In this document: positions 21,774 through 32,055 of the stretch, piece after piece
How the letters are laid out: the number at the start of each line of letters is the position of its first letter
How positions within the stretch are numbered: position 1 is the stretch's first letter
Origin: Hymenopellis radicata
Taxonomy: Eukaryota > Basidiomycota > Agaricomycetes > Agaricales > Physalacriaceae
Direction: 5' to 3'
Length of the DNA: 64,000 nucleotides
NCBI GenBank assembly: GCA_015501595.1
Contig: JADNRX010000109.1
Span: forward strand, 1 to 64,000
Notes under the pieces: generated by a model
What the model was told of the DNA's origin: nothing
The model's input: only the letters and a program-made list of their open reading frames with translations
Databases searched by the model: none
Position numbers and translations under genes: made by a program

Positions 21774-22310
21774 CTGGGGATCGTTGAGGTTTGAGGAGAC
21801 CGGAAAAGATGGGACGTGTAATATATATACGCTCTGCCGGAAGGGACAAAACGAAACGCATAACAAATGATCTCAGAGATGATAGATCAGAGCAACATTG
21901 GCGGTGGCAATAGATTATCGGGATAGCAGATACCAGGGCAGGAAATAGCACCGCGGAATGAGTGGAGCCCGGCACAGGACCAGAACAGATGAGATTGTGT
22001 GTACAAGAGTGGAACAAGGTTATGAAAGGGTCCGTTCGACCAAAACCACATATATTGAACTAGAAAAGGTCTGAGAAATATACGGTGAGAAGCTGGAGCC
22101 TGCGAAAATGCGACCCCTTACCAGGATGAAGAGCGTTCCCACATGTAATGGCCGTCGGTTCTTTTAGCCCGGGAGATTGACAGACGTCGAGAGGGGAGCA
22201 TGCATAACGGCAACTTGTTGAATGTGTTCAATCGGCGTACTCCGTTCGCCCTGTGCCCAGTACGCGGGTATAGCTGGCGAAGACTGTTGCATGTAAATCA
22301 CGAAATGCCT
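21774..22310. other. Intergenic, no feature seen
   Basis: This stretch lies between the DUF7770 gene (5' side) and the end of the APH-fold gene. No open frame with coding character, repeat or RNA gene could be supported. Confidence 0.4.
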
Positions 22311-23372
22311 TCATTCAATGAAGATGACAGCCATACCTGTCTCGGCCACTAGGAAGCCCTCTGCGCGCATGCGGGAATGTCATGGACCGGTTCCGGACCA
22401 TACTTACGGCGTTCTCCTCCTTCGGATGGCTGCCAGTCACAAGCCATCGAAAGAGCCGCCACCGCCAAAACGCGAGGTCACCCCACCACGAGTTTTCCAA
22501 AGACATATTCAACCGCATTCCATCATGTTCCATGTACGAGGGGTAGAACCCAGAGTCCTGCCAATCGATAAGCCAGAGCAAGTGGGCGTCATCCATGATC
22601 ATATTATGGGGCTGAGATCCATATGACAGAAGACGTGGTGTTTTTCCGCGCGAATGGCAAACTCCGGACGTGCTATAAATCTTGGATGCCGCGAGAATAG
22701 AACCCACCAATTGATATACTCTGCAAATGCAGTGGGAGAAGCGCGGAGGACTGGACCAGACTTGTCTTCGTCGAAAGCAGTGCACAGAGCGGCCCCAGTG
22801 GAAAGACTGCCGCCGGTGAGGGAGGTGACGCTACGCATGAGCTTCACGAAACGCGAAAGCTGTAACGCGAGGCAAATGCTACGCCACCAGCTGAGAGACA
22901 TCCAGATGTCGGCGAGGACGCGCCCATGAATACGTGTCATAATTAGATACGATCCCTGGTCGTTTTCGGCAGGAACGACGCGATGTAGCTTCGGGACTCG
23001 CACTCCAAGGCGAGTCGCAAGTTTCATGCCTTCTATTTCGTCTGCAGGATACCGATTTCGGTAGCGGTAGCTGTGTTTGGCCACGAAAGAGTGGGAAAGA
23101 ATGCGCGTCTGAGAGGAGAAGTTTTCATCTATTGCGAAGCATGGTGAATTTCCGATGAAAAGCAGTAGTTGCTCATCGGTGTAGTCATGCAGACGGGCCT
23201 CATCGAATATATCCTTTAGCACAACAGTCAATTCAGATGGTTCATGACGAAGTGGAGCGCGCATACCGTGAAATCTGATTGCATTGCTGAATGGCTTGGG
23301 GGAAGACATCAAGTTTGGAAAAATCTTGATCGAGCCCCTGGTCCCTACATAGCATTCTACTGCACGTGGCAT
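22311..23372 (-). CDS. Aminoglycoside-phosphotransferase-fold kinase-like protein
   Basis: Protein of the APH/choline-kinase fold family that is much expanded in fungi. Substrates are usually unknown and it is not evidence of drug resistance. Key blocks are HSFVAKHSYRYRNRYPADEIEG (N-lobe lysine and acidic helix), RVVPAENDQGSYLIMTRIHG (hinge), the catalytic loop VFCHMDLSPHN and the metal-binding DDAHLLWLIDWQDSGFYP. The catalytic loop is interrupted in the sequence: the run at 22608-22611 has four Gs (+ strand) where five would keep HMDLSPHN in frame. A last intron starts at a GTAAGT donor in the codon after KEENA, and the C-terminus GFLVAETGMAVIFIE ends at 22311. The start at 23372 is the first ATG of the frame and could be internal to a longer gene. 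Confidence 0.75.
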
Positions 23373-24724
23373 ACTTAATGTGGAGGCTGAGTGGCGGCAA
23401 TCCCCTTAATCTAAGGTTATCGCTTGTTCTTTATTCAAATAGCTCTCTGGAGGAATGACAGACGCGTGTTCGCGCAGTAAACGCGATAGGAAGAAATAGA
23501 GTTAGATTTGCTTTAGTACACCGTGGAGCGCGCTAGAAGGACGTGTATTCAATTAGTCCTCAGTCTCGAACAGCAGCAGGACGATGTTGTAGAGTAAACT
23601 CGAAACGTCGGTCAGACCATCGCCTCAGGTGTTCACTAATATCGCTCTCGCAACGCGTGTGATACACGTGTAGCCACAGCACGTCGCTGTCCCTGAGTTT
23701 CCTTCATCTATACACTTGAGCTTCTGACTGGGTGACCCGCAGACCCAATGTCGAACACGATGTGAAGCGTTGTCATTTCGTACAGGTCAGACAAGAGTGT
23801 CCGTCCAGGCGTCGTATGTCCGCCGATCTCGTCGGTTTAAAGCGATCTATGCACAGTACAAGCGCTATAAATTCATGATCCATTTTCTTAGTGTCGTCAC
23901 GAAGCCTATTGCGCAGCTGCACGTTCGTAAGGTCCTTGTGTGTGAACCGATTCGGCTCTACTACAGCTAATAGGCACCCTTATCTACCAATGGAAAGAGG
24001 ACTAACCTCAAGCGGCATGTTGTCATCCTTTCCAGGTAAATCCTTCGAGCTGCAGGTGAACGAGGCGCGAGCCTATTGCGTTCGGCAACACAAATAAATG
24101 ACGGAACTCTTGAGTCCTCAAATCAGATAAAAGGACAAGCACGAAATGGGCCTCGTCACGGTTTCCAGTTTACATCGGTGCGAAAGATCGATGAGCGGTG
24201 TGTGAGCGAGCCATGTTGAACAATACTCTGAGTACGCGTCCGCAGGGCCGGGCCGCCGAGTGTTTGTGCTTGGCGGAGGAGCGAAAGGAATTCGTAGAGT
24301 ACGATACTGCCTCAAGTAGAGTTGTCGGGGGAGAATTGTTTCGCGAGTGCGCATCTTGGGTTAGGAGTTAAAGTAGATGTTCGTCTTTCAAGCAGTTATG
24401 GGTATAGAGACGAGTAAGCCAAAGTAGTCGAGGTCGGCTAGGTCGGCTAGGTCCACGCGATCACCAAGTCGAAGGCCATCGATAGTAAGACCGGCATCCA
24501 CAGCAGCACGATGCGCGGCATCAGTTCATGTTTGAGTCGACGCAGATCCTTCATAGTGCAGTGGGGTCACCGGCAAGACGACGTCCAAGGCAGACGCGGT
24601 GTTTGGCCTTGTTTGGCTGCACCATCCGTAGCGAAGATTCTCTATTGTAGTCGATCACATTCCATTCTTGCTTTTCCACCACGACGCGATTCCGTGCGCG
24701 ACCGTCCGCCGGCCCCTCTCCAAT
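23373..24724. other. No recognisable gene; short repeats
   Basis: Only short open frames. Around 24455-24512 a block containing atcgatagtaag and catccacagcag resembles 25870-25930 (attgatagtaag, catctacagcag), so the two flanks of the truncated amylase copy share a diverged repeat. The right end (24653-24725) is the second copy of the 70-bp repeat at 1075-1145. Confidence 0.45.
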
Positions 24725-25250
24725 AGCCACCATCAGAGAGCAGAAGAGTAATCGACCTCTAAAGGAGAGTTGACGCGTTGTTGATGGATGACGCGCCTCT
24801 GACGCGTTCGTCCGCCCCTAAATCTGGCTGTTGAAGAGCAACGCCCTCATGTATCGACTTAAACTCCCTTTCCTTTCATCTTGTTCACCATGTCTGCCGA
24901 CGCCAACGCCGCCGAAAACCAACGAACTCGCGTCGTTATGGTATAACCGCGATGTGGTTGCCGCGTACGTATCCCTTAACACATCGCCCAGCCTGTTCTG
25001 ACAATGTTGCAGCTCCTACAAAGGCGGCTGGCCAGGATTCTGTCGGATACGATATCTACGATCTGTATGATCTAGGCGAGTTTGACCAAAAAGGCGGCCA
25101 GCGTATCAAGTACGGCACCAAGGAAGAACTCTCGCATCTCATCAACAAGGGTACCAAGGAACGCGGAATGGCGACATATATCGATGCGGTTTTGAATCAT
25201 AGGCGCGTGCCTTTGTTTTATGGTGTGCATTTCCTAATAAAATGCGTAGA
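24725..25250 (+). pseudogene. Truncated 5' copy of the alpha-amylase gene
   Basis: This segment matches the promoter and first exons of the complete alpha-amylase at 34477-36553 in inverted orientation, including upstream DNA with the cgcgttgttgatggatgacg-like block and the start MSADANAAE. An internal deletion removes most of the second exon (the EWYSEGNG region). A single-base change puts the remaining piece out of frame before GYDIYDLYDLGEFDQK and the catalytic-domain stretch ending AVLNHR. Similarity stops at about 25250, exactly where the next exon of the parent begins, and unrelated sequence follows. It lacks all catalytic residues, so it is a pseudogene. Confidence 0.88.
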
Positions 25251-25264
25251 TTCATCCCCCATGC

Positions 25265-25900
25265 ACCATAACTCTTTCCTGTTGCTCTCGTGCTCTACGT
25301 AGCCCTGCATTCCGCATGTTTGCCTCCACCACTTCTGCACCTGCACCTGCACCCGCACCCGAGCGACGCTGGCAGCCCGTAGTTCTCGCATCCCATCTGT
25401 GTCGCGTCTCCGCAGCCACGCAGCATCCTCGCATCCGTCACTGCTATAGAAAGGACGCGTCATGCTGTGTCGTGTCCTCTGCAACCCAGCAACCCAGAGC
25501 ACCCGCACCCGCACCTCCATCTGCATCTGCACCTGTATGACACGTCTCGTGAAGCCAACAGCACAGCAGCCATTCACGGGCTTGCTTGATATGCCGTTGC
25601 ACTCCTTTTGATACGGGAGTCTCACAAACCCATTGTTCTCAGTCTCAATCTCTGTCTCAGCCTCAGCCTTCATTATGTCCTTGATGTGCGCCCCCTGTAT
25701 GATTGTTGCAGTTCTACTTTTGTGGGTATCCCAGCTGTCTGTGTTTCCTAGGACAGTCATGTTGGGGCCTATGGCCCTTACCCATACTGCATTGGTATAG
25801 CCCCTTCCTCTCTTCCTAAATAAACTTGCTAATAACTTATAACAGATCATGCAAAGAGTCTGAAGACATACAATCACTAAGTTCAAGGGCTATTGATAGT
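25265..25900. repeat. Hexanucleotide-rich insert next to the amylase relic
   Basis: This stretch is rich in GCACCT/GCACCC hexamers (25335-25366; 25500-25540) and (TCTCAG)-like units (25640-25670). Its minus strand stays open for 222 codons, with VRVQVQVQK and VIQVQMQMEVRVRV runs that simply reflect the hexamers. It starts exactly at the breakpoint of the amylase copy, and its far side carries the diverged repeat also seen at 24455-24512. It may be an inserted element, but I see no transposase or terminal repeat. Confidence 0.4.
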
Positions 25901-26280
25901 AAGATCAGCATCTACAGCAGTCTCATGCCCCAGTAAGAACAAGCGCGGAGCCTGTCTGAAAACCCTCACTGGTCATATTATATCCGAGAATAGCAGACAC
26001 TTGATCATCATTTAACAGAATATATCTGAATTGTACAGAAACAAACTGTACTGGAAATGGAATATCACATGCATGGACAATAGCCGACGCCTACGGCTTC
26101 CCGATGTGCCTCCCGGAACCACCTCACCTTTGTCCGGCGCCGCGCCCTTCACTACATGCTTTGCCGGAGCATCATGCCATCATCGGTCGTTGATCACTGT
26201 GAGACGGATATTGAAGCAGGGAAGTCGCAAGGGAAGACTGCGAAAGATGTCAAATATGTGGGCTTCAGTGAGGCGAAGGG

Positions 26281-26532
26281 GTACTGTAGTGTTACGACCC
26301 GATGTTCACATAACGCGTAACATCGGGCCGTGAACTGAACTAATTTGTCACCCATAACGCGTAACAGGCCAAAATTTGTGTGTCGGCAAGCCCAAAAAGG
26401 AATTTTTTCGTCGCGGCGGCGGCCGCCGCCGCTCCTTTTAAGGTAATGAGACCCTGAATGAACTACAAGTTTGTTAGTTCACACTCATAACGCGTAACAC
26501 CCGGTGAACATCGGGTCGTAACACTACAGTAC
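26281..26532. mobile_element. 252-bp MITE-like element with perfect 29-bp terminal inverted repeats
   Basis: Bases 26281-26309 and 26504-26532 are perfect reverse complements (outer ends gtactgtagtgttacgaccc and its mirror). The TA at 26282-26283 and 26530-26531 could be the target duplication, which would fit a Tc1/mariner-type element. Three internal copies of ataacgcgtaac lie at about 26310, 26353 and 26488. Near the centre is a GC palindrome (gcggcggcggccgccgccgc, about 26413-26432). There is no open frame long enough for a transposase, so it is a non-autonomous element. Confidence 0.85.
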
Positions 26533-27964
26533 ACACCATTGATAATGCATGTAGCAAGTCGCGACGTGGCGGCGGGTCGAACGTGTACGGCACCACAAGC
26601 TGTATGGGACTACATGTCAGTAGGTATTGTAGCACTCTTACGTGGCACGCACCTGATCTATGCAGAACGCCCCATTACTACCCCATTGACGGATTCCTGC
26701 TCCTGCTGCTCCATCGGGCAACCTGTACGTGTCGGCTGAGAGTAGCAAGTCCTATGAGTCGTACACATAAGAGGGTGGAAGAGTCAGGAAGGCAGGCGAG
26801 TGCGGCGGCGGCGGCGGCGGCCTTGACGACAAGGCAGACAGTAGGGAGGAATCTGGACACTGACGGTCGTAAGGGAAAGAACGGTGACGCGTCCTTGACG
26901 CGTCCTTAAGCACATTCAAGCGGAGATTCAAATTCCCCGACTTGGGCCAACCGTCAGAAATGCAAAAGCACAGTTGGCAACTTACTATACTCGAAGTTGT
27001 CGCTCTCAGATCGATAAACAAGCTTCTTCGTGCAAGAATTTCCAATCACGATGAGTTCTGGTCCGTTCCGACAACGTCTGTGATACTCCGCTATACTAGG
27101 CTATACTCGGCCATACTCCGTACGCGCCCGAGAGCTCCGCGCTTATTCTTACTGGGCATGAGACATGGCATCAGAGCTAAGTTGAACATGAGGTCTATAA
27201 TTATTGTTCAGGTTTGAGCATGAATAGAGTAGATGCAGATTCCTTCATAGTGACCAGCAGAAGAGAGAACAGTAATATTGGCGATATTTGAGACGCCGAT
27301 CGAGGCTGAGAGAATCTAAACATGCGTCGACTCGAGCTGCGTCGATCGAGTCGACATACCTTGATCAACTTCGATCAGCGTCGACCCTCTTTTCACTGGG
27401 AAGACTATCATGTATCGACTTGAACTGGAGCTGTGAGGGTGTCCTCGGCATGCCCCATTGAAACTCCGCTTCAAACTCCAAAGGTCCGCAGGCCAAGCCG
27501 CACGGCCAAGCCAAGAGTTCCTCCCGCCACGTCTGCAGCCAAACTTAATATTTCAAGGTGCGAAACTGCCATATTTACATGAAAAACCTTAAAACCTGAA
27601 CCACGACCGCCATGTAGGTCGGTGTGGCGGGCGTGCTGTGCGTGCGCGCAAGCCTATTGATCGCCTGTGCCAAAGGAAAATACACGACATATTGCCCGAT
27701 CTGCCGTTTGCCAACGACCAGTCATTGAGATCGGTGTTGAGCGTGTGACGGTGAGCAGGACAGATGCGCACCTGATAGACGGCCTGCTCAAGGCTGCGAT
27801 AGACTTATTTCCTACTCTTACCGCCGCCGCCGTCGTCTTTGCCAACGCAGGAAAAGGTCCAAGCAAAGGAATAGGTGTGTTGGAGCCAGTTGGACATGAT
27901 TAGCAAAAGTTTATGCCTCCCCAGACATCTGCATCAACCAACGTCCTCATCTCATTGCACCTCC
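26533..27964. other. Intergenic with short simple repeats; 5' flank of the WOPR gene
   Basis: Contains a (gcg)n tract at about 26800-26820, a run of tatactcgg/ccatactcc variants at 27080-27125, and a stretch built of tcgactcgag/tcgatcgagtcgac-like motifs at 27325-27385. The piece catgtatcgacttgaact at about 27408 also occurs in the alpha-amylase 5' leader. No gene could be supported before the WOPR start codon. Confidence 0.45.
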
Positions 27965-29152
27965 ATGTCCCATCCAGACCCCCCTTGGTCAGGTTGGATA
28001 TCCACTACCGGTGATGCCTTGCTCATTCTCGAGGCCGCCCGACGTGGCCTGATTCCGCGCGTCACCCGGCGCCTTGTCGACGCTGAGCGCAAGATGATAT
28101 GCAGTGGAAGTGTCTTTGTCTTTGATGAGGAAGAAAGCGGTATTAAACGCTGGACGGATGGCTACTTTTGGTCGCCTAGTCGAATTCTTGGCAATTTCCT
28201 TCTCTACCGCGAGACCGGCGGGCGGGGTGGTCGCAAGCGCAAGGACAAAGATAAAGAGGAATCCCCAGTCGAGGAGGAATTTGTGGTAGAGTCTCCTCAG
28301 GATCACGAACCAAAGGCTTCTCGTTCACTCGTCGGATCCTTGTCGGCCCATACGCATCATTCGTCGCACAATTCTTCCACTCATGGACCCCCATTCCAAT
28401 TCAAACCAGATGGTCTCATGAAGAAAACATTCTCGTTAACCATTAATGGTGTTCCTCAACATCTCATATCCTACTACAAACCCTCGGACGTGACCAACGG
28501 TCGTCTTCGCTCGCCTTCGACGCTCCCCGAACTAGCCTCACTTGATATCAGCCCAGAGTACCTTGACAAGACCCACTTCCGTGTTCCGCCCAAGGTGGAG
28601 GTCGGAACTGACGGTGTGCCGCGATACCGGGGGGACGCTGATGAGGAGGAAATCATCAACAAAGGCGGAGCCATAAGCGGTGGTGGCGTCAAGCTGGCGA
28701 AAGAACGTCGCGGTTCTGGTCTGTTGAGTGAACCCGTGCATGTGAATGCCAAACGCCCACTTCCCGATTCCGAACCCGACTCGCCTCCAGAGAAACGACG
28801 AAAGAAGGCCTCGCCTGAAGTGTCGGCGACTTCTCCCACTCCCCAGGCTATGGTTCCTATCCATGCCTTTCCTCATGGCACACCAGTAGTTCCTTCCCAA
28901 GGTCCGCCGCCACAGTACGCGCCTCCCCCACATCCGTACTATTCCTACCCGCCGATGGGCTATGCACACCCAGCCGCATCGCATATGCCGCCTCCACCCC
29001 ATTTGAACCAGCCGATGCATCCGCACTACCCTCCCCCATATTACCCTCTCTATACTTGGCCCCAACAGCCCTCCCAGCATCAGCCACCACCGCCGTCACA
29101 TTCACAGCCGGATGTAGGAGCCGGAACGGCGGCGGCAGCAGCAGCGCAGTAA
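27965..29152 (+). CDS. Gti1/Pac2 (WOPR) family transcription factor
   Basis: DNA-binding regulator of the WOPR family (Wor1, Ryp1, Gti1/Pac2), which controls developmental switches in fungi and acts in the nucleus. The start MSHPDPPWSGWISTTGDAL leads straight into WOPR box A (residues about 8-85: ALLILEAARRGLIPRVTRRL, SGSVFVFDEEESGIKRWTDG, YFWSPSRILGNFLLYRE). A basic KRKDKDKEE linker follows, then WOPR box B (residues about 150-205: KKTFSLTINGVPQHLISYY to PEYLDKTHFRVPPKVE). The rest is a low-complexity tail rich in Pro, His, Tyr and finally Ala/Gln. It is a single uninterrupted exon of 395 codons with no frame problem. The ATG at 27875 would add a non-conserved N-terminus, so 27965 was chosen. 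Confidence 0.95.
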   Translation: MSHPDPPWSGWISTTGDALLILEAARRGLIPRVTRRLVDAERKMICSGSVFVFDEEESGIKRWTDGYFWSPSRILGNFLLYRETGGRGGRKRKDKDKEESPVEEEFVVESPQDHEPKASRSLVGSLSAHTHHSSHNSSTHGPPFQFKPDGLMKKTFSLTINGVPQHLISYYKPSDVTNGRLRSPSTLPELASLDISPEYLDKTHFRVPPKVEVGTDGVPRYRGDADEEEIINKGGAISGGGVKLAKERRGSGLLSEPVHVNAKRPLPDSEPDSPPEKRRKKASPEVSATSPTPQAMVPIHAFPHGTPVVPSQGPPPQYAPPPHPYYSYPPMGYAHPAASHMPPPPHLNQPMHPHYPPPYYPLYTWPQQPSQHQPPPPSHSQPDVGAGTAAAAAAQ

Positions 29153-29506
29153 AATGGTCCGCCAAATTTCTTTGGCCCTCTCGTCGTGTTTTCTTGTTGT
29201 ATACTCATGCCCTCTCTGTATCTGTCATTTTTCGCGTATTCATATGGTGTATTCAATGTACTTAGTATTCTTTTTTACTTGTTGTTCAAGGATTCGTGTT
29301 CACAATGGTACTACAAAGCATGTATAGTTTTCCCAAAAGTCGAGGACATTGATCTTGAACGGCAAAGGCTGTTCAATAGGATGAGATCGAAGGTCTGACT
29401 AGAAATCCTTTCAGTCCGCCAACTTGCGTGGTTAATGTTTTAACCAGGGTGTATTCATACTTCATAATGATAAACATTAAACATAGAACAACTGTGGTGA
29501 ACAGCG

Positions 29507-30907
29507 TCAAACACAAGACCTTGACAAGTCGCGAGCTTCACCAGGATCAAATGCTGCTTTGCTCTGATCCGAAGCTCCATGGTCAGACTCCCGAACAACA
29601 CTCTCGGTGATCTCTAGTTCAAAGGGTTTCATGTTGTACCTTTCTTCACTCCTCATAGCAGTGGACATCGTGGTGTTTTCCACCCGGAAATTGAGAGATG
29701 AACAAGGTGGTGCTCCCACGGACGTCTGTGCCCACCCCAAGCCCGCGCGAACATTGATGAGCATGAACGATATGCCAGCGGCAGACGGGAGGATATCGGC
29801 AACGGGGAAGAGAGCGTTCGAAGCACATCGATACACGATCAAGCAGACGATGGTCCAAGTGCTAGAACAATACGGGTTAGCAATGTCTTCGTGATGAAAT
29901 CGTGAGCCATGCGCACGTATAGATGGCGGCGCTTTCGACGAGGATGACCAGAGCTGACTACGACGAAACATTAGCGTAGTCAGTAGGTGACCAAAGTCAA
30001 AGGATCTCACAGTTAGATTTGTACGGCTGAGACGAACGATACCAGCCACCTTGGAGCGTTTGTTTACAGTGCATATCCGAAAGGCGATCAGAGCTACGGA
30101 GGATGAGAAGCAGGCTTCCCCCACCATTGTAGATGCGCACCAGTGCAATATATATTTGTGCTGTAAATCAAGACATCATTAATTGAATGAATATGCAACT
30201 CAGAATAGTAAAACGTACACGAAAGTAATCACAAAATCGCTCGTGATCCATTTGCCAGCAGCCGATGCGAAGATGCCGTTCGCCGTATTAGGATTTAGAT
30301 GCGAGACGGTATAGATCATGCCAATCCCGCAGACTGTTGACCTCGATATGAGCATACAGGCCAGGGCCTGGGGAAGACCCGGTGCTTACCAAATAAACCA
30401 GCCTGGGTAATCAGAGGGAAGACGCACACGTAAATGTTGTGTCCCCATACAACCCACAGTCGGTAAATCTAGTATACGAGTCAGTCGTAGACTTGAGTGA
30501 ACGCCAGACTCAGACTTACCATCATCGCGTCTCCGGAGAGAACTGCAACAAAGACTGACGATGTCTTCAATGTTAGAGTCCATTTGGTTAGGTCGGCGTA
30601 GTACAATGTCGGCGCTTGACCGTCCTCGAAGAAAGCGAATGCTTCGAAGAGGCGGATCATGGTAGACGCCCAGTGCTAAAATCATCCAGACTGGAGACGA
30701 AGTGAGATCAAATAGCTTGCTCACAGTGGTCACGCTGAGAAAAAGCACAGCAGAACCGATTGTCATGGGTTGGGAGCGTCGGTTTCCGTCGCGGCGCATG
30801 CAAGCCAAGGCAGCGTATGCGATTGTCAACGTGATAAAGACGCCATAGAAAAGGGATTCAACGCCCGCAGACGCAAGATTGTCCGGAACGAGTAGAGGAG
30901 CGGTCAT
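29507..30907 (-). CDS. Seven-transmembrane-type Agaricomycete membrane protein
   Basis: Multi-pass protein of a type abundant in mushroom genomes and of unknown function. From MTAPLLVPDNLASAGVESL the first helix is LFYGVFITLTIAYAALACM. Further hydrophobic blocks are SAVLFLSVTTVSKLFDL, TLTLKTSSVFVAVLSGDAMM, YRLWVVWGHNIYVCVFPLI, the TVCGIGMIYTVSHLN region, TWTIVCLIVYRCASNALFP and AAGISFMLINVRAGLGW. The charged-motif pattern (YRLWVVWG, FMLINVRAGLGW) is characteristic of this group. Several introns are needed, including one whose donor follows the ESAAIY codons. The acidic-basic cytosolic tail ends in RDLSRSCV. Confidence 0.7.
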
Positions 30908-31129
30908 TGCTGAAGATGGCTGCAGGGCGTTTAAGACTTGGATGGTTGCCGAATAGTCTTTATATCATTAGAGCCTGACTGTCAACGTCCAATGTGAGGA
31001 TGAGGAATGGAATATGTCTGAGCCCAGCAAATCCGATGGAGGGAAAACGGAGAAAAAGGAAGAGCGCGTTTTATTGTAAGAAGCTAATGTCTCTGTTGAA
31101 ATTATATTAGTCCACGAGGACAGGACGAG

Positions 31130-31394
31130 GACCCCCGGCAACCGACCAAAATGTCAAATCCCTGGTGCGGAAGAAAATTCGAGATTTGGAGAATATGTCT
31201 GATGCCATTTTGGCAGGGGAGCCCCGGGTAGTGCGGAAGAAAACTGGGCTTTCGAGGTCGATTCCAGGGTCGCGCTGCCTCCCGACGCTCCCGCCTTTCC
31301 TTTTATAGTAATAATTTCCTTTTTAGGGGTGCGGAAGAAAATCCCCAAACCAGGTCAAAAAAGGATTTGACATTTTGGTCGGTTGCCGGGGGTC
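31130..31394. mobile_element. 265-bp MITE-like element with perfect 32-bp terminal inverted repeats
   Basis: Bases 31130-31161 and 31363-31394 are perfect reverse complements (outer end gacccccggcaaccgaccaa). The heptamer cgaggac occurs at both borders (31126-31132 and 31394-31400), compatible with a 7-8-bp target duplication as in hAT-type elements. Three internal copies of tgcggaagaaaa lie at about 31166, 31233 and 31330, like subterminal binding repeats. There is no transposase frame. It sits between the 7-TM gene and the P450 gene. Confidence 0.85.
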
Positions 31395-32055
31395 GAGGAC
31401 GTTGATTCCAGACGAGCCACGGTGTTTTCTGATAGCCGGCTTACCACTCCAGCATCAGAATATAGTGCGCAGACCTGCGCAGACTCACAGGGGAGAGCGT
31501 TCAGCCTCCAAGAGCATCCAGTTGATGGCAAACAACGAAACGTCGCCAGAAATGTGATACAAGTGGGTTGCGCACAAAGGAGAATGCATCTAGGTAGGTT
31601 AGAGGCTCCTGGGAGCTGGGGAAGCTGGAGAAGACGTTTGGTGGTTCGCCATCAATGGATGTGTCAAATCGATGCCGATCCTCGCCGATCCTGGTCCAGG
31701 CCGTCGGCGTTTTCATCAGAACATGGTCGCTTAGCCTGAGAGTGCATCCCCACCTTGTCCCAGCCTTCTCCGGTGTTCCTCTATGCTACTCTCAATTGAC
31801 CTGCTGCCTCACCCCACCGAGTGCTGATACGTATCGGCTCTGCACTTACCAGGACCAGGGGCAGAAGTCCTGAAGTTCAATTGCTCTATCATCGGTGACA
31901 TTCGCTTCAAGGTTCGCGACAAGATCTGAAAATGAATCCCTTCAGCCTAGCGGCAAGAACCTGAACACGGGGAAATCAGACACACAGCTCCTTTAGCAGC
32001 TTCTTTAAGCCCTTTATCATGGCCGAGCCGTGCTTCTCGTACCATCCCACTCGCC

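Noticed and set aside
25218..25886. 222-codon minus-strand open frame
   Set aside because: Its composition follows the GCACCT/GCACCC repeats, it starts in the relic of the amylase gene, and it shows no domain. Treated as repeat-driven.
26800..26822. (GCG)n tract as a possible coding poly-alanine or methylation island
   Set aside because: A short trinucleotide run with no open gene around it. Read as simple sequence.
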